Position numbers and translations under genes: made by a program. A stretch of DNA of 64,000 bases. Origin: Symbiodinium natans (lineage: Eukaryota; Sar; Dinophyceae; Suessiales; Symbiodiniaceae). The notes beneath the pieces are model-generated. The model searched no databases. It saw only the letters and a list, made by a program, of their open reading frames with translations, and was not told the DNA's origin. Positions within the stretch are counted from its first letter, which is position 1; every line of letters begins with the position of its first letter. Location of the stretch: positions 144,001-208,000 of the forward strand of contig CAJNDS010002216.1 in NCBI GenBank assembly GCA_905221605.1, given 5' to 3'. Below are positions 31,511-40,800 of the stretch, piece by piece.

Positions 31511-31837
31511 GTGACCCACAGCCGTCTCACTCAAAGATACCAAAAGCTGGGAACAGCAAGACACTATGAGTTACTTGCATACTTCTGCGGCAGGGTGTTG
31601 GTTGAAATTACAGCTCGCGGCACCAGACTCGTGGTGAAACTCCGTGAGTGTCGCCGTGACATTCCTATTGTGTACCGGCCCACCAGCTCAGACAGGTGTG
31701 AGCCGCACAGTTCTACTATTCACCTGCAAAAGCCTAACTTGGTTCAGCTAGACTTGTGCCTGAGCATACCTAATCAGCACAACATAAATACAGCGTTGCA
31801 ACATCCACTTTGCTGGCATCTGTGTTGTCACGTGTGA
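31511..31837 (+). CDS. Open frame of 108 codons in a repeat-poor island
   Basis: GTG-led open frame inside an unusually long island (31230-32270) without heptamers. Central segment FCGRVLVEITARGTRLVVKL is beta-like, followed by an Arg/Cys-rich stretch and a His/Gln/Leu-rich tail. Adjacent overlapping frames (31271-31514) are open on both strands. No domain recognised. Confidence 0.22.
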   Translation: MTHSRLTQRYQKLGTARHYELLAYFCGRVLVEITARGTRLVVKLRECRRDIPIVYRPTSSDRCEPHSSTIHLQKPNLVQLDLCLSIPNQHNINTALQHPLCWHLCCHV

Positions 31838-31968
31838 GGAGGTCATGAGAGACTCAGGATCGTCCGCTTCTGCCTCTTGGCCCTTCTCTGGACCGACCCG
31901 ATCTCTCAGAAACCGTCATTAGCTTCAGAGCCAGGGGAGCACCACAAAATTCGGGAGTGAGGGCCTTA

Positions 31969-32055
31969 TTATTAATTATTATTATGATCTTTATTAGTAC
32001 TATTCTTATTCTTATTAAATATTATATATTATTATTTATATTATTATATATAGGC
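31969..32055. repeat. ATT-rich low-complexity stretch
   Basis: About 85 bp of ATTATT/TATTAT sequence; the Ile-rich open frame across it is compositional. Confidence 0.85.
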
Positions 32056-32394
32056 TTCAGGGTCCAGGCTGCACACAGAGAGATTTCCCATTTCATTCTG
32101 AATCTTTTTCAGGGGTTCGAACATCATGGGGAAGACTCCCCGTCGCTTCCTCGGATTCTTCCCCACAAACCGGCCGGGGGGTAGGGAGGGGTTCTGAAAT
32201 CAATGGTCCTTACATCAGAACCCTTTGAAGGAGGTTAGGGACCATATAAAGGGCCCATGAACATGAAACTACCCTTAGACAGTAGCCGTAAACCCTAAAC
32301 CGGAAACCCTAAACCCTAAACCCTAAACCCTACACCCGCCTCCGGGCTTGTCGCTCGAGCTTTTAAAGTTTAGCTAGGATGGGGTTTAGGGTTC

Positions 32395-32470
32395 GGGGAA
32401 ACATATTCCTGAACATGATCCTCTTAAACCCAATAAGAGAACATATGGCGTGTCTCAAGGGCCTACCTAG
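32395..32470 (+). mobile_element. Family E element E1
   Basis: Contains CCTGAACATGATCCTCTTAA, ACCCAATAAGAGAACATA and GGGCCTACCTAG, shared with 40715, 47226, 52882 and 60525. Confidence 0.6.
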
Positions 32471-32955
32471 TTAGGGTTTTGGCTTCAAGGACTATGTTTT
32501 CTACACGAAGCCGTATGGGCACAAAGTTAGAATGCGAACATTGACCGATGAGTCAGGCGACAGATGGCGACAGTCAAGCCCAAAAATGAACAACAGTGCA
32601 GTCCGTGACTGCGGAATTCGGCATGAGACATCGGACGAGGATTTAGGGTTTATCCCTATATAATTGTACTAGAAGAACTCCCAAAACCCCATTCCAATTA
32701 GTAAGGCCCCTAATTAACTGGGTCATGGCCGAACCGGACGCAACACCGCGAACTTGCGCGGCCAATGCTGCTAGGCCTTGTCAAAGAAGGTCATTGAACC
32801 CATGTCACTTGAAACATTCCTACCAGGGGTTTAGGGTTTAGGGTTATACAAGGATTTAGGGTTGTTCTTACCAACACACCCTCCGGCTTGACCATCTGCC
32901 GTCAACCCGAAGCCCTAAGGCGGCATTGGCCTGTTGCGATCTCAGGGTACGGTTC

Positions 32956-33072
32956 TACTTGGAGGTTCATGGTACTTATAACCCCCAATGATAACTGCAC
33001 CCCTAAGTCCCCTAGGTAGGTCACAAGTAGACTTAGAATTGGAGTTCTAAGTACCTATGAACCTCCAAGTAG
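32956..33072. mobile_element. Family B foldback element B3
   Basis: TACTTGGAGGTTCATGGTAC against TACCTATGAACCTCCAAGTA, 117 bp. The interior closely matches B1 (CCTAAGTCCCCTA...AGGT, AGTAGACTTA). Confidence 0.8.
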
Positions 33073-33449
33073 GGCCTTAAGGGTTTAGGGCATGAGGGGC
33101 AGGGTTTCGCGCTTCGGGCAGGGAGGACATTTAACTCAGGGGTTCAGGTGGATTCGATACACCCTGAATTGACGCTTTAGGAGGAATGTTGTAGGAATCT
33201 CTACACCCCTAAACCCGAAGCAGCCGGGCTTATGGGAGATTTGCCTAACAGGAACTGCCCCTTGCACAGGCCCTTTAAACCCTAAACCTTAAACCCTAAA
33301 CCCTAAACCCCTAAACCGCAGCTCATCCCATCAGGCCATGGCCGGCCTGGTACTGCTTCCAGTCGCCCAGCCTTTGGGTTATTGGGTCGAAAATCCGCCT
33401 AAGACAGGGGTCAGGATTCAAGGGTGCTAGTGGGGAAAGCATGAACCCT

Positions 33450-33750
33450 AAGCCCTAAACCCTAAACCCTAAACCCCAAACCCTAAACCCTAAACCCTAA
33501 ACCCTAAGCCCTAAACCCTAAACCCTAAACCAGGGGAGCTAAAGCGACCTGTGGGAGTACCTCGCCTTCAGCCCGAGAGAATCATGAGCTCACCGACCTA
33601 AACCCTGAACTGACCCATACTCGTAGTCTTTCCCCTAAACCCTAAACCCTAAACCCTAAACCCTAAACCCTAGACCCTAGTCCCTAAACCCTAAACCCCA
33701 AACGCTAAACGCTAAACCCTAAACCCTAAACCCTAAACCCTACCCCCTAA
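33450..33750 (-). repeat. Two interstitial CCCTAAA arrays with variants
   Basis: Tracts at about 33445-33532 and 33632-33752 with CCCTAAG, CGCTAAA and CCCTAGA variants, separated by about 100 bp of unique sequence. Confidence 0.9.
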
Positions 33751-33998
33751 ACCCTAACCCTGAGCCGCACGGGAAGGATGACTTCGGTTGCGGGGGGGAC
33801 GTCGTTCCGCTAACTTTCATGGAGCACGGGCCCAAGAGACCCCAAACCCTATACCCTATAAACCCTAAACCCTAAACCCCACCCTTTACACAGGAAGGGA
33901 CTCTAAGCGAATTCTTGTGCTTTGAGGGCTCAAGACCCCTAAGCCCCGAACGCCTCATAGGCGAAGACAGCTCATGAAGACTTGCCGAGATAGAGGGA

Positions 33999-34058
33999 AC
34001 CTGGACCCTCTCTTAACCTACAGTCTTTTACAAAACTGCAGGTAAATAGAGTCCCAGG
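33999..34058. mobile_element. Family G foldback element G1
   Basis: ACCTGGACCCTCTCTTAACC near the left and GGTAAATAGAGTCCCAGG at the right, enclosing CTACAGTC...AACTGCAG. 60 bp. Confidence 0.55.
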
Positions 34059-34740
34059 AAGGTGCTCAAGATCTCAAGATATAAGTAAATGTCAACATGA
34101 ACCAAGCCATACGCAGCATTTTATACTGGCATTTTGGCCCAAGACTGTAAGGGTTTAATGTTAATAATGGGCAAGGAGGGTTGAGGTACCCGCACGGCGG
34201 CGTGCCTATCCACTTGCGCGGCTCTTGCCTATCGTGTTGGGTACCAATCGTGCTGTTGCCTAGGGTGCGCCTGTTGAGGCTTGCATTGGTCCGTGTCGCG
34301 AAAACCGGCCCTAAACCTGCATTTTGGGATGCTAGATTCAGATGAGTTCGCTTCGTGAGTTCAGGTGTGCTTTTGAGGGTGGTCTGCAAGTGTTTCAGGA
34401 CTGGGGTGCTCTTGATTTGGTCTTATACACTGTTTGGCGTCTGCGCCGGGTGTGGATTACCGGATGAGTTTTAGAGATCTATGTGCCGGGAAACCCTCTG
34501 AAAACTGAGCTGGAGTCACGTGATTGCTGTTTTGTCCTCGCGTGCTGCTGCTCATCCCGAGGAGACTGCTGCTCCAGAAGAAGCCCTGTGGGCGACACGG
34601 CTTGTCGAGCCAACAAAGCCGATAAAGCTCGTCGGGTTTGGCCAAAACCAGCCAAAACCTGACTCTGACAAAAGGGTTTGGGTAGGCTTTGGGGTTTGGG
34701 GGCAAAAATCGTGCATAAAGCCCTGGTGCTCAACAGGGAG

Positions 34741-34947
34741 CTAGAACTCCTCACGCGTGGTCGGGGCAATGCCCAGCAAACGCTGAGGAATCTGCGATCG
34801 TACATCTTGGTCTACCTCTGCGACTTCTTCAAGCCATATAGTCACTACTTTGGCATTCTTATTCTTAAAAGACTTGATCAGCGCGAAGAAGGTTGCAACC
34901 ATGGTTGCATCCATCCAGCCATCCGGCTGCAAACATGACAGCTTCAT
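34741..34947 (-). CDS. 68-codon ORF/terminal exon; unrecognised, best minus-strand candidate
   Basis: ATG-led frame to TAG. It starts MKLSCLQPDGWMDATMVATF and continues FALIKSFKNKNAKVVTIWLE, EVAEVDQDVRSQIPQRLLG, IAPTTREEF. Hydrophobic helix, then Lys/Asn turn, beta-like KVVTIW and an acidic helix: a normal globular pattern without low complexity. The local sequence contains no telomeric heptamer. Other frames overlap on both strands (34479-34938), so coding status is still unproven, and no family is recognised. Confidence 0.4.
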   Translation of the reverse strand: MKLSCLQPDGWMDATMVATFFALIKSFKNKNAKVVTIWLEEVAEVDQDVRSQIPQRLLGIAPTTREEF

Positions 34948-35452
34948 GGGCAGTCATCACCGCAGCCCTCACCTAGGTTGGCTACTTCTAGCCTCCGAAA
35001 CGATGAAACACCGAAAAAAAACAACAAAACACATAGACAGTCTTCTTAAATCTTAAATGAGATCCTCCTCAACCCAGTAACACAGGAAACGCATCTTTCC
35101 AAAGGGCCAACCGAGTCTCTCGCCAGATGGACCTTCATCAGGACCCCCCGTTTCAACCCCCCCGGGGTCCTTTAGCGTCAGCCACGGCGCATGGGTCGCA
35201 CGGGGCGGCGGTCGAAACCTGAGGGAAGGGGATCCGCAAAGGGGAGAGATGAAGGGGTAAGGGGAGAAGGGCGAAGGGGTAGGGCCAGAGTTACAAGTAG
35301 GATCCAAGTAGGGCTAGAAGAACACATACCCCTTCTAAGCTGCACCTTGCTGGAGCGAGATCCTAAACCCTGAACCCGAAACTTTGGGGACTGAGTCTTC
35401 TGGATTCTTACGGGCTTCCTAGGGCTTATGGGGGTTTGTCCATATATACCTA

Positions 35453-35510
35453 CTATTTGCTTAAAGATAGCAATCCCTATATTGCCCTTATAAGGAAGAA
35501 TATTGTTTGC
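35453..35510. mobile_element. Family I element I2, partial, reversed
   Basis: ACTATTTGCTTAAAGATAGC, ATCCCTATATTGCCCTTATA and AGGAAGAATATT are the reverse complement of the 55354-55445 core. Confidence 0.55.
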
Positions 35511-35512
35511 TC

Positions 35513-35583
35513 TGTGTGTGTGTGTGTGTGTGTTCCTTGTTTATTTGTCATTTTGTTTTTGTTGGGGGGGGGGGGGGGGGGGG
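35513..35583. repeat. TG microsatellite and poly-G tract (20 G)
   Basis: (TG)n at 35513-35532 and a run of 20 G at 35564-35583. Confidence 0.9.
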
Positions 35584-35700
35584 CGGCCGGGGCGGTTCTT
35601 GAGCAACCATCATTCAGACACAACCGGCCTTATAGGACATGACAGGGTTCAGGTTCAAGGTTCAGGGTTCAAGGTTCAGAGTTTACCTGTGACCCTTTTT

Positions 35701-35845
35701 GCCTACAGTTTTTTAGATACTACTAAACTGCAGGTGAATAGAGTCCCAGGGAGGGTTGAGGCTTTAGGAAGCTAGCTCCTTGGGCAGCTCCGGTCTCTGC
35801 TTGCCGGGTGAGAGTTTACCTGGGACTCTATATTCCCTACAGCTT
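35701..35845. mobile_element. Family G arms G2
   Basis: CTGCAGGTGAATAGAGTCCC (35728-35747) and, about 70 bp later on the opposite strand, ACCTGGGACTCTAT...CTACAG (35818-35843). Both are family G termini; either two half elements or one with arms facing outward. Confidence 0.45.
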
Positions 35846-36229
35846 AGTACTGGAGACGCATGAGATCTCCGTATAGTACACAGACTGCAGAACGGCAGTT
35901 CCGCGCGCTGCGACTGTGTCCCTAAACACTACACCCCCTACGCTTCCCAATGACATGAAGCCAGGTGTGCAAGGTCTGAGGCTGGAGCTTGGATTGCGGT
36001 TGAGGTTGAGAGGGCGCTTTTCCGGTTGTCGGTTGATCTCCCCTTTGACCCGGTCCTCGTGGCTCTCTTGTGGCTTCTGCGCCTTCGGCATCGTTTCAAT
36101 CGGCGCAGTCTCAGCACTTCCGGCGCAGCCCATGATGACGACAGCAGAGACTGTACAGGGGCCTTTCTTTGAGCCTATAGGGCTCGGCACGGTCGCTCTA
36201 TTGAATTTGGTTGCGGCTTCTGATAACAT
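35837..36229 (-). CDS. Open frame with MGCAGS acylation-like start inside; unrecognised
   Basis: A 130-codon frame. An internal ATG at 36133 starts MGCAGSAETAPIETMPKAQK and continues PQESHEDRVKGEINRQPEKR with Pro/Ser-rich sequence after it. Gly2 plus Ser6 fits the N-myristoylation consensus and Cys3 fits neighbouring palmitoylation, as in many membrane-anchored signalling proteins. The last ~40 residues lie over telomere-like sequence and are unlikely to be coding, so an unseen intron would be needed. A + frame (35916-36272) also overlaps. Confidence 0.3.
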   Translation of the reverse strand: MLSEAATKFNRATVPSPIGSKKGPCTVSAVVIMGCAGSAETAPIETMPKAQKPQESHEDRVKGEINRQPEKRPLNLNRNPSSSLRPCTPGFMSLGSVGGVVFRDTVAARGTAVLQSVYYTEISCVSSTKL

Positions 36230-36563
36230 CGGAGGCCATGAAGACGCTCGACTTCGAAGCTGGGACAGGTGAACCGTAAACCCTCAAACCTATACCCCAC
36301 AACCCCTCAAAGAATCAGAAGTGGGGTTCATAGGGTGCACCGTTCAATGCTTCGAACTCCAAAGGCGCTGGCACTTTCATCTCTTTGGGAGCCGTGTCCC
36401 ACTGCGTCTCATTCCTTGGCTTTTGGGGTTTAGGGGTTTCGGGCTTAGGGTTTGGGGCTTAGGGTTTAGGGGTATAGGGGTTTGGGATTTGGGATTTGGG
36501 GTTTGACGCCTGAACGCAAGAGTCATGCTTTCGGGTTTCGGGGTTTGAGGGTGAAGAGATCGG

Positions 36564-36809
36564 CCCTAAACCCTAAACCCTAAACCCTAAAACCCTAAAC
36601 CCTAAACCCTAAACCCTAAACCCTAAACCCTAAACCCTAAACCCTAAACCCTAAACCCTAAACCCTAAAACCTAAACCCTAAAACCTAAAACCCTAAACC
36701 TAAACCCTAAACCCTAAACCCTAAACCCTAAACCCTAACCCCCGAAACCCCTAAACCCTAAAAACCTAAACCCTAAACTAACCTAGGCCCTAAACCCTAA
36801 ACCCGAAAC
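36564..36809 (-). repeat. Telomeric array, CCCTAAA arm of convergent pair
   Basis: About fifteen perfect CCCTAAA, then an irregular region of CCTAAA/CCCTAAAA forms. Followed within about 12 bp by the opposite orientation. Confidence 0.95.
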
Positions 36810-36820
36810 TAGGTCGGGGG

Positions 36821-36968
36821 TTAGGGTTTAGGGTTTAGGGTTTAGGGTTTAGGGTTTAGGGTTTAGGGTTTAGGGTTTAGGGTTTAGGGTTTAGGGTTTA
36901 GGGTTTAGGGTTTAGGGTTTAGGGCTTAGGGCTTAGGGCTTAGGGCTTAGGGCTTAGGGCTTAGGGCT
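36821..36968 (+). repeat. Telomeric array, TTTAGGG arm of convergent pair
   Basis: About fifteen TTTAGGG then seven consecutive CTTAGGG variants at the distal edge. Confidence 0.95.
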
Positions 36969-37160
36969 TCGGGCTTTTGGGGCCTTATAACGAGACTTTG
37001 AAGTTTACAGTTTAAGAGTTTAGGGTTCGGAGTTGACAGTCCATATACAGTGCTCAGAGTTTGGGGCTTAAAGGTTTAGCCTTAGGGCCCTATAATCCAC
37101 GAATCTTTAGGGCAATCCTAGCCCCTGAGCCCTCAACCCTAAACCCCCAAACCCTACATG

Positions 37161-37288
37161 GGGTTTCCGATATTCGGGGTACCTTATATATTGATATTGG
37201 TGTCCTTATAGTAAGGGAGTCCTACTATTCGGGGGGGGGGGGGGGGGGGGTCTGTATTGGGCTTGGGGGTCCCCGATTTACGTAAGCC
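37161..37288. mobile_element. Family A foldback element A3 with poly-G
   Basis: GGGTTTCCGATATTCGGGGT at the left; GGGGGTCCCCGATTTACGTA at the right. A run of 20 G (37231-37250) follows CCTACTATTC in the middle, where other copies have only four or five G or a T-rich spacer. Confidence 0.75.
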
Positions 37289-38163
37289 CTGACATCATGG
37301 GCTCTGACTCGACGGCGAAGAGGACGTTGAAGACGTCTACAGGCCGGGCGTTCGGAACGTCGAACCTCGTCCCGAAAAATTAGAAATTAGGGTTTTAGGG
37401 TTTTGGGTTTAGGGTGTAGGTTTTGGGGTCTTAGGGGTTTAGAGTGGAAGGTTGGGGTTTGGGGCTTAGGGTTAGTGTAAGGGTTTGGGATTCTAGGTTT
37501 AGAGTTTAGGCGTAATGGTTTAGATTTTTTGGGTTTAGGGTTTTAGGTGCAAGGCTTTGGTTTGTTGAGGGTGTAGGGCTTAGGTGTAAGGCTTTGGGAT
37601 TTTTGAGAGTTTGGGGCTTATATAGGTGTGTCAGATTTGTGGCTTAGGTTTTGAGGTTTAGGTGTGAGATTGGGGTTTTTGGGCTCAGGGGTCTAGGGTT
37701 TAGGGTTTAGGGTTTAAGGCAACAAGCACGAACCAACACGAACCAAAAAGGTTCAACTCAGAAATCGGAGGGAAACGAGAGGGAGAGAGGTTACCCCTCA
37801 GCCCTAAACCCTTTAAACCCTTTAAACCCGAAACCCTAAAGACTCAGCAACTAGTGTACTATACCGTTTGTATAACCTGCAAACTTGTAAAACAAAATTC
37901 GATCAGCGCGACAAAGTAAGAAATCCTGAGCAGCTCAGGGTTTAGGGTTTAGGGTTTAGGGTTTATATAGGGTTTCGGGTTTAGGGTGTAGGGTTTAGGG
38001 TTTAGGGTTTAGGGCTTAGGGTTTAGGGTTTAGGGTCTCTTGGGGCCCGTGCTCCATGAAAGTCAGCGGAACGACGTCCCCCCCGCAACCGAAGTCATCC
38101 TGCGGCTTAGGGTTTGAGGGTTTGGCTTTTTTCTGGGGGGGGTTTAGGGTTTAGGGTTTAGGG

Positions 38164-38222
38164 TTTGGGGTTTGGGGTTTGGGGTTTGGGGTTTGGGGTT
38201 TGGGGTTTGGGGTTTGGGGTTT
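38164..38222 (+). repeat. TTTGGGG variant array
   Basis: About eight consecutive TTTGGGG heptamers flanked by TTTAGGG on both sides. Gly/Trp/Phe-rich open frames here are translations of this repeat. Confidence 0.9.
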
Positions 38223-38672
38223 AGGGTTTAGGGTTAGGGTGGGTGGGGAGAGCGGGGGGGAAGAGGGAGGGGGGCGTTGGTTTGGGGGGGTTTGGGATTT
38301 TAGGGGGTGGTTTTTGCAGATTTTTGGGTTTAGGGCGTTGGGGTTAAGATTTCTAGGATTTGTTTTGCGGTTTTATGGGATTATGGGCTTGTGTGGGTTG
38401 TAGGGTAAACAGGATTCAGACGGCAATTTAGGGGGCCAACGGGCCAGAGGATCCCGAAGCACTGAGACGCGAACAAAGCCGTAGACTCCAACGCCTTCGA
38501 AAATTTTTGCCGTACAGGTAGCTTCTCCAAGTGACTGCTAGCTCGCCTGAACCTCATACTTCGATTTAATGCAGAATCCTGAACCCTATAAACCAAGGAA
38601 ATGGTCCTTCGAGAGTCGGAATATCACGCCATCACTTCCCTGGCACGTGTCATTGCTGGGCTCGCTGAGTTT

Positions 38673-38756
38673 GGTTTAGGGTTTAGGGTTTAGGGTTTAG
38701 GGTTTAGGGTTTAGGGTTTAGGGTTTAGGGTTTGGGGTTTGGGGTTTGGGGCTTAG
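38673..38756 (+). repeat. Interstitial telomeric array, TTTAGGG x~10
   Basis: Perfect heptamers ending in three TTTGGGG units. Confidence 0.95.
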
Positions 38757-38872
38757 GGAGCTGTGTTGGGTTCAGGCTGCGCCAGGACGCAAGCATGGTC
38801 TAACATACGCATTGCACGAGCGTGCGTGCAAGGTCTGGCGACTCCGTGAGGCTGAGAGCTTCGGAAACACTT

Positions 38873-38974
38873 CCCTAAGGGTCCATGTACCTAAATATTG
38901 AGGCCTTAAAGTACCTCCTATTTAGGGACTTTTGGGCCCAAGTATGTAATAATGAGGTACATGGACCCTTAGGG
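38873..38974. mobile_element. Family D foldback element D1
   Basis: CCCTAAGGGTCCATGTACCT against AGGTACATGGACCCTTAGGG; a nearly full-length hairpin with loop ACCTCCTATTTAGGG. 102 bp. Confidence 0.85.
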
Positions 38975-39007
38975 CTTCATGTAAAAGCAGACATGAATTA
39001 AGCTATT

Positions 39008-39103
39008 TGGGGGGTTCCGAAACTAGGGGTAGCTTCTTGGGGTCTTCTTATAAGGGAATCCTACTATTTGTTTGCATTAGGGGTCCACCATTTTCGTAAA
39101 CCC
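39008..39103. mobile_element. Family A foldback element A4
   Basis: TTGGGGGGTTCCGAAACTAG, TTATAAGGGAATCCTACTAT, then GGGGTCCACCATTTTCGTAA. 96 bp. Confidence 0.8.
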
Positions 39104-39499
39104 CTATTTGTGAAGATCTGGAGAATGTAGGCAGTTCACTCTTGACTGGCTCCGCCAGTCCAGTAGCAATGGTTCTGCTGATGCTTGCTACTGCCTAAGG
39201 CTGCGACAACCTGCGAAAACAAGTAGAGGTGTGACTGAGAATCAAATGTAGTGTAATGATCACATCGCTATCGTTTACTGCTACGACTTGCAATCATTGT
39301 TCCTGAAAATGAACACATGCTGTACTACTGTTCGCATTAGCATTATCATTCATATGAATATATTCATTTTCTAAGTACTGCTGCATTGCTACTGCTACTC
39401 CCGACGACAGCGACTCGTCTGCCCAGCGAAGTCCATACAACCAGAGGCGCGCACCCACGAACAACCCCGGAAAGCTTACGCCACGAGACCCGATTCCCC

Positions 39500-39870
39500 C
39501 TAAACCATATAAACCCCACAACCCTCAAGCCCCAAACCCGCAAAAAAAAAAACCCAAACAAAACCCCAAACAAAACCTTAAAACCCTATATAAATATAAA
39601 CCCATATAAACCCTCTAAACCCTATAAACCCTACAAACCCTATAAAACCTGTAAAGCCTGTATAAGCCCTATAAACCCAAGAACCTTGTCAACACTATAA
39701 ACCCTGTCATTCTGTAAAACCTATAAACCTAAAACCCCTATCAACCCCATAAACACCAAAAAACCTATCACCCCAAAAGCCCTATAAACCTACAGCCCTA
39801 CTATAAAACCCTATATAAACCCTATATGAACCCTACTATGAACCCCGTTTATAAAACCCTGCCAACCCTA
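39500..39870. repeat. Degenerate CCCTATAAA array
   Basis: About 370 bp of nine- to ten-base units CCCTATAAA, CCCTACAAA, CCTGTAAAG. Related to the telomeric heptamer by insertion of TA. Confidence 0.8.
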
Positions 39871-40079
39871 TAATCCCATATCCTTGAACATGGCAGCTGG
39901 CTCTCCGGCCGCCTGGGGTCCTCCAGCCTCTCGGGGTGGTTGTAGAACTCCAGGCGCTGACCTGGTAGTCTTTAGAAGCCCGGTAAAGGGTTTAGGGTTT
40001 AGGGTTTAGGGCTTAGGGCTTAGGGCTTAGGGCTTAGGGTTTAGTATTTAGGGTGGGTTTGAGGGTTAGGGCACATATA

Positions 40080-40149
40080 GGGGGTACTTTATTGGGGCCT
40101 ACCTATTTTTGGGGTCTATACTAGGGGTCCCTCATTTCGAAAAGCCCCA
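40080..40149. mobile_element. Family A foldback element A5
   Basis: GGGGGTACTTTATTGGGGCC then TAGGGGTCCCTCATTTCGAA; left terminus truncated. Confidence 0.55.
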
Positions 40150-40188
40150 TCTTGAAATATCGGCAACTTTTCTTGGGCTAGTTACTTT

Positions 40189-40274
40189 ATATGGGAGTGC
40201 CCTTTTTTGGTTCCAGGGAGCCTAAAACCCTAAACAAAGGGAATAATGGCCTACTGTGGACCCTAGAAGAAGTT
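40189..40274 (+). mobile_element. Family F introner-like element F5
   Basis: GTTACTTTATATGGGAGTGC, CAGGGAGCCTAAAACCCTAA, end GGCCTACTGTGGACCCTAG. Confidence 0.5.
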
Positions 40275-40448
40275 TACTAAGTAGGATGCCGCCCTGCCCC
40301 TCTGCCCCCCGCCCGCTCCACCAAATTTTCAGGTACAGAGGTTAGGATGATGAATTGTGGGTGCTTGGCTTTAGGGGTTCGGGGTAGGGCTAGTAGGGTC
40401 CAAGGTTCTTCAGTTCGAGGATGCTTGGGGTTTGCGGGTTTCGGGGGT

Positions 40449-40502
40449 GGGGGGGGGGGGGGGGGGGGGGTGGGAACAGGGGCGAGTAGGGTAAATTAAA
40501 AT

Positions 40503-40533
<31 letters not shown>
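40449..40533 (+). repeat. Paired poly-G tracts (22 G and 31 G)
   Basis: G22 at 40449-40470 and G31 at 40503-40533, separated by GGGGCGAGTAGGGTAAATTA. A similar GGGGCGAG...GGAATTAAAAT follows the second run, so the block is a duplication. Confidence 0.9.
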
Positions 40534-40534
<1 letters not shown>

Positions 40535-40714
40535 AGGGTAGGGGCGAGTTTTGCGGTTTATGGGTATTGAAGGGAATTAAAATACTTAGGTTTTTTAAGT
40601 TTATGTAGGGAGGGAAGAAAAGGTATTTAAGGCCATGTTACTAAAACCCAAAGCCTTTTCGTGATCTGGGGGGAGTAGGAATGCGCGGTTAGTGGGTTCT
40701 TGTCTAAGTTGTCC

Positions 40715-40800
40715 CTCTGAACCCTCTGAAAAGTCATTCCTAGATAATCCTCTTAAACCCAGCAAAAGGAAAGCATGAAATAAGCAACGGGCCTACCCCA
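40715..40800 (+). mobile_element. Family E element E2
   Basis: ACCCTCTGAAAAGTCATTCC, AATCCTCTTAAACCCAGCAA and GGGCCTACCC. Confidence 0.5.

Noticed and set aside
38164-38410. Gly/Trp/Phe-rich protein
   Set aside because: Direct translation of TTTGGGG/TTTAGGG repeats; similar Gly/Phe/Arg/Val tails end many other frames.
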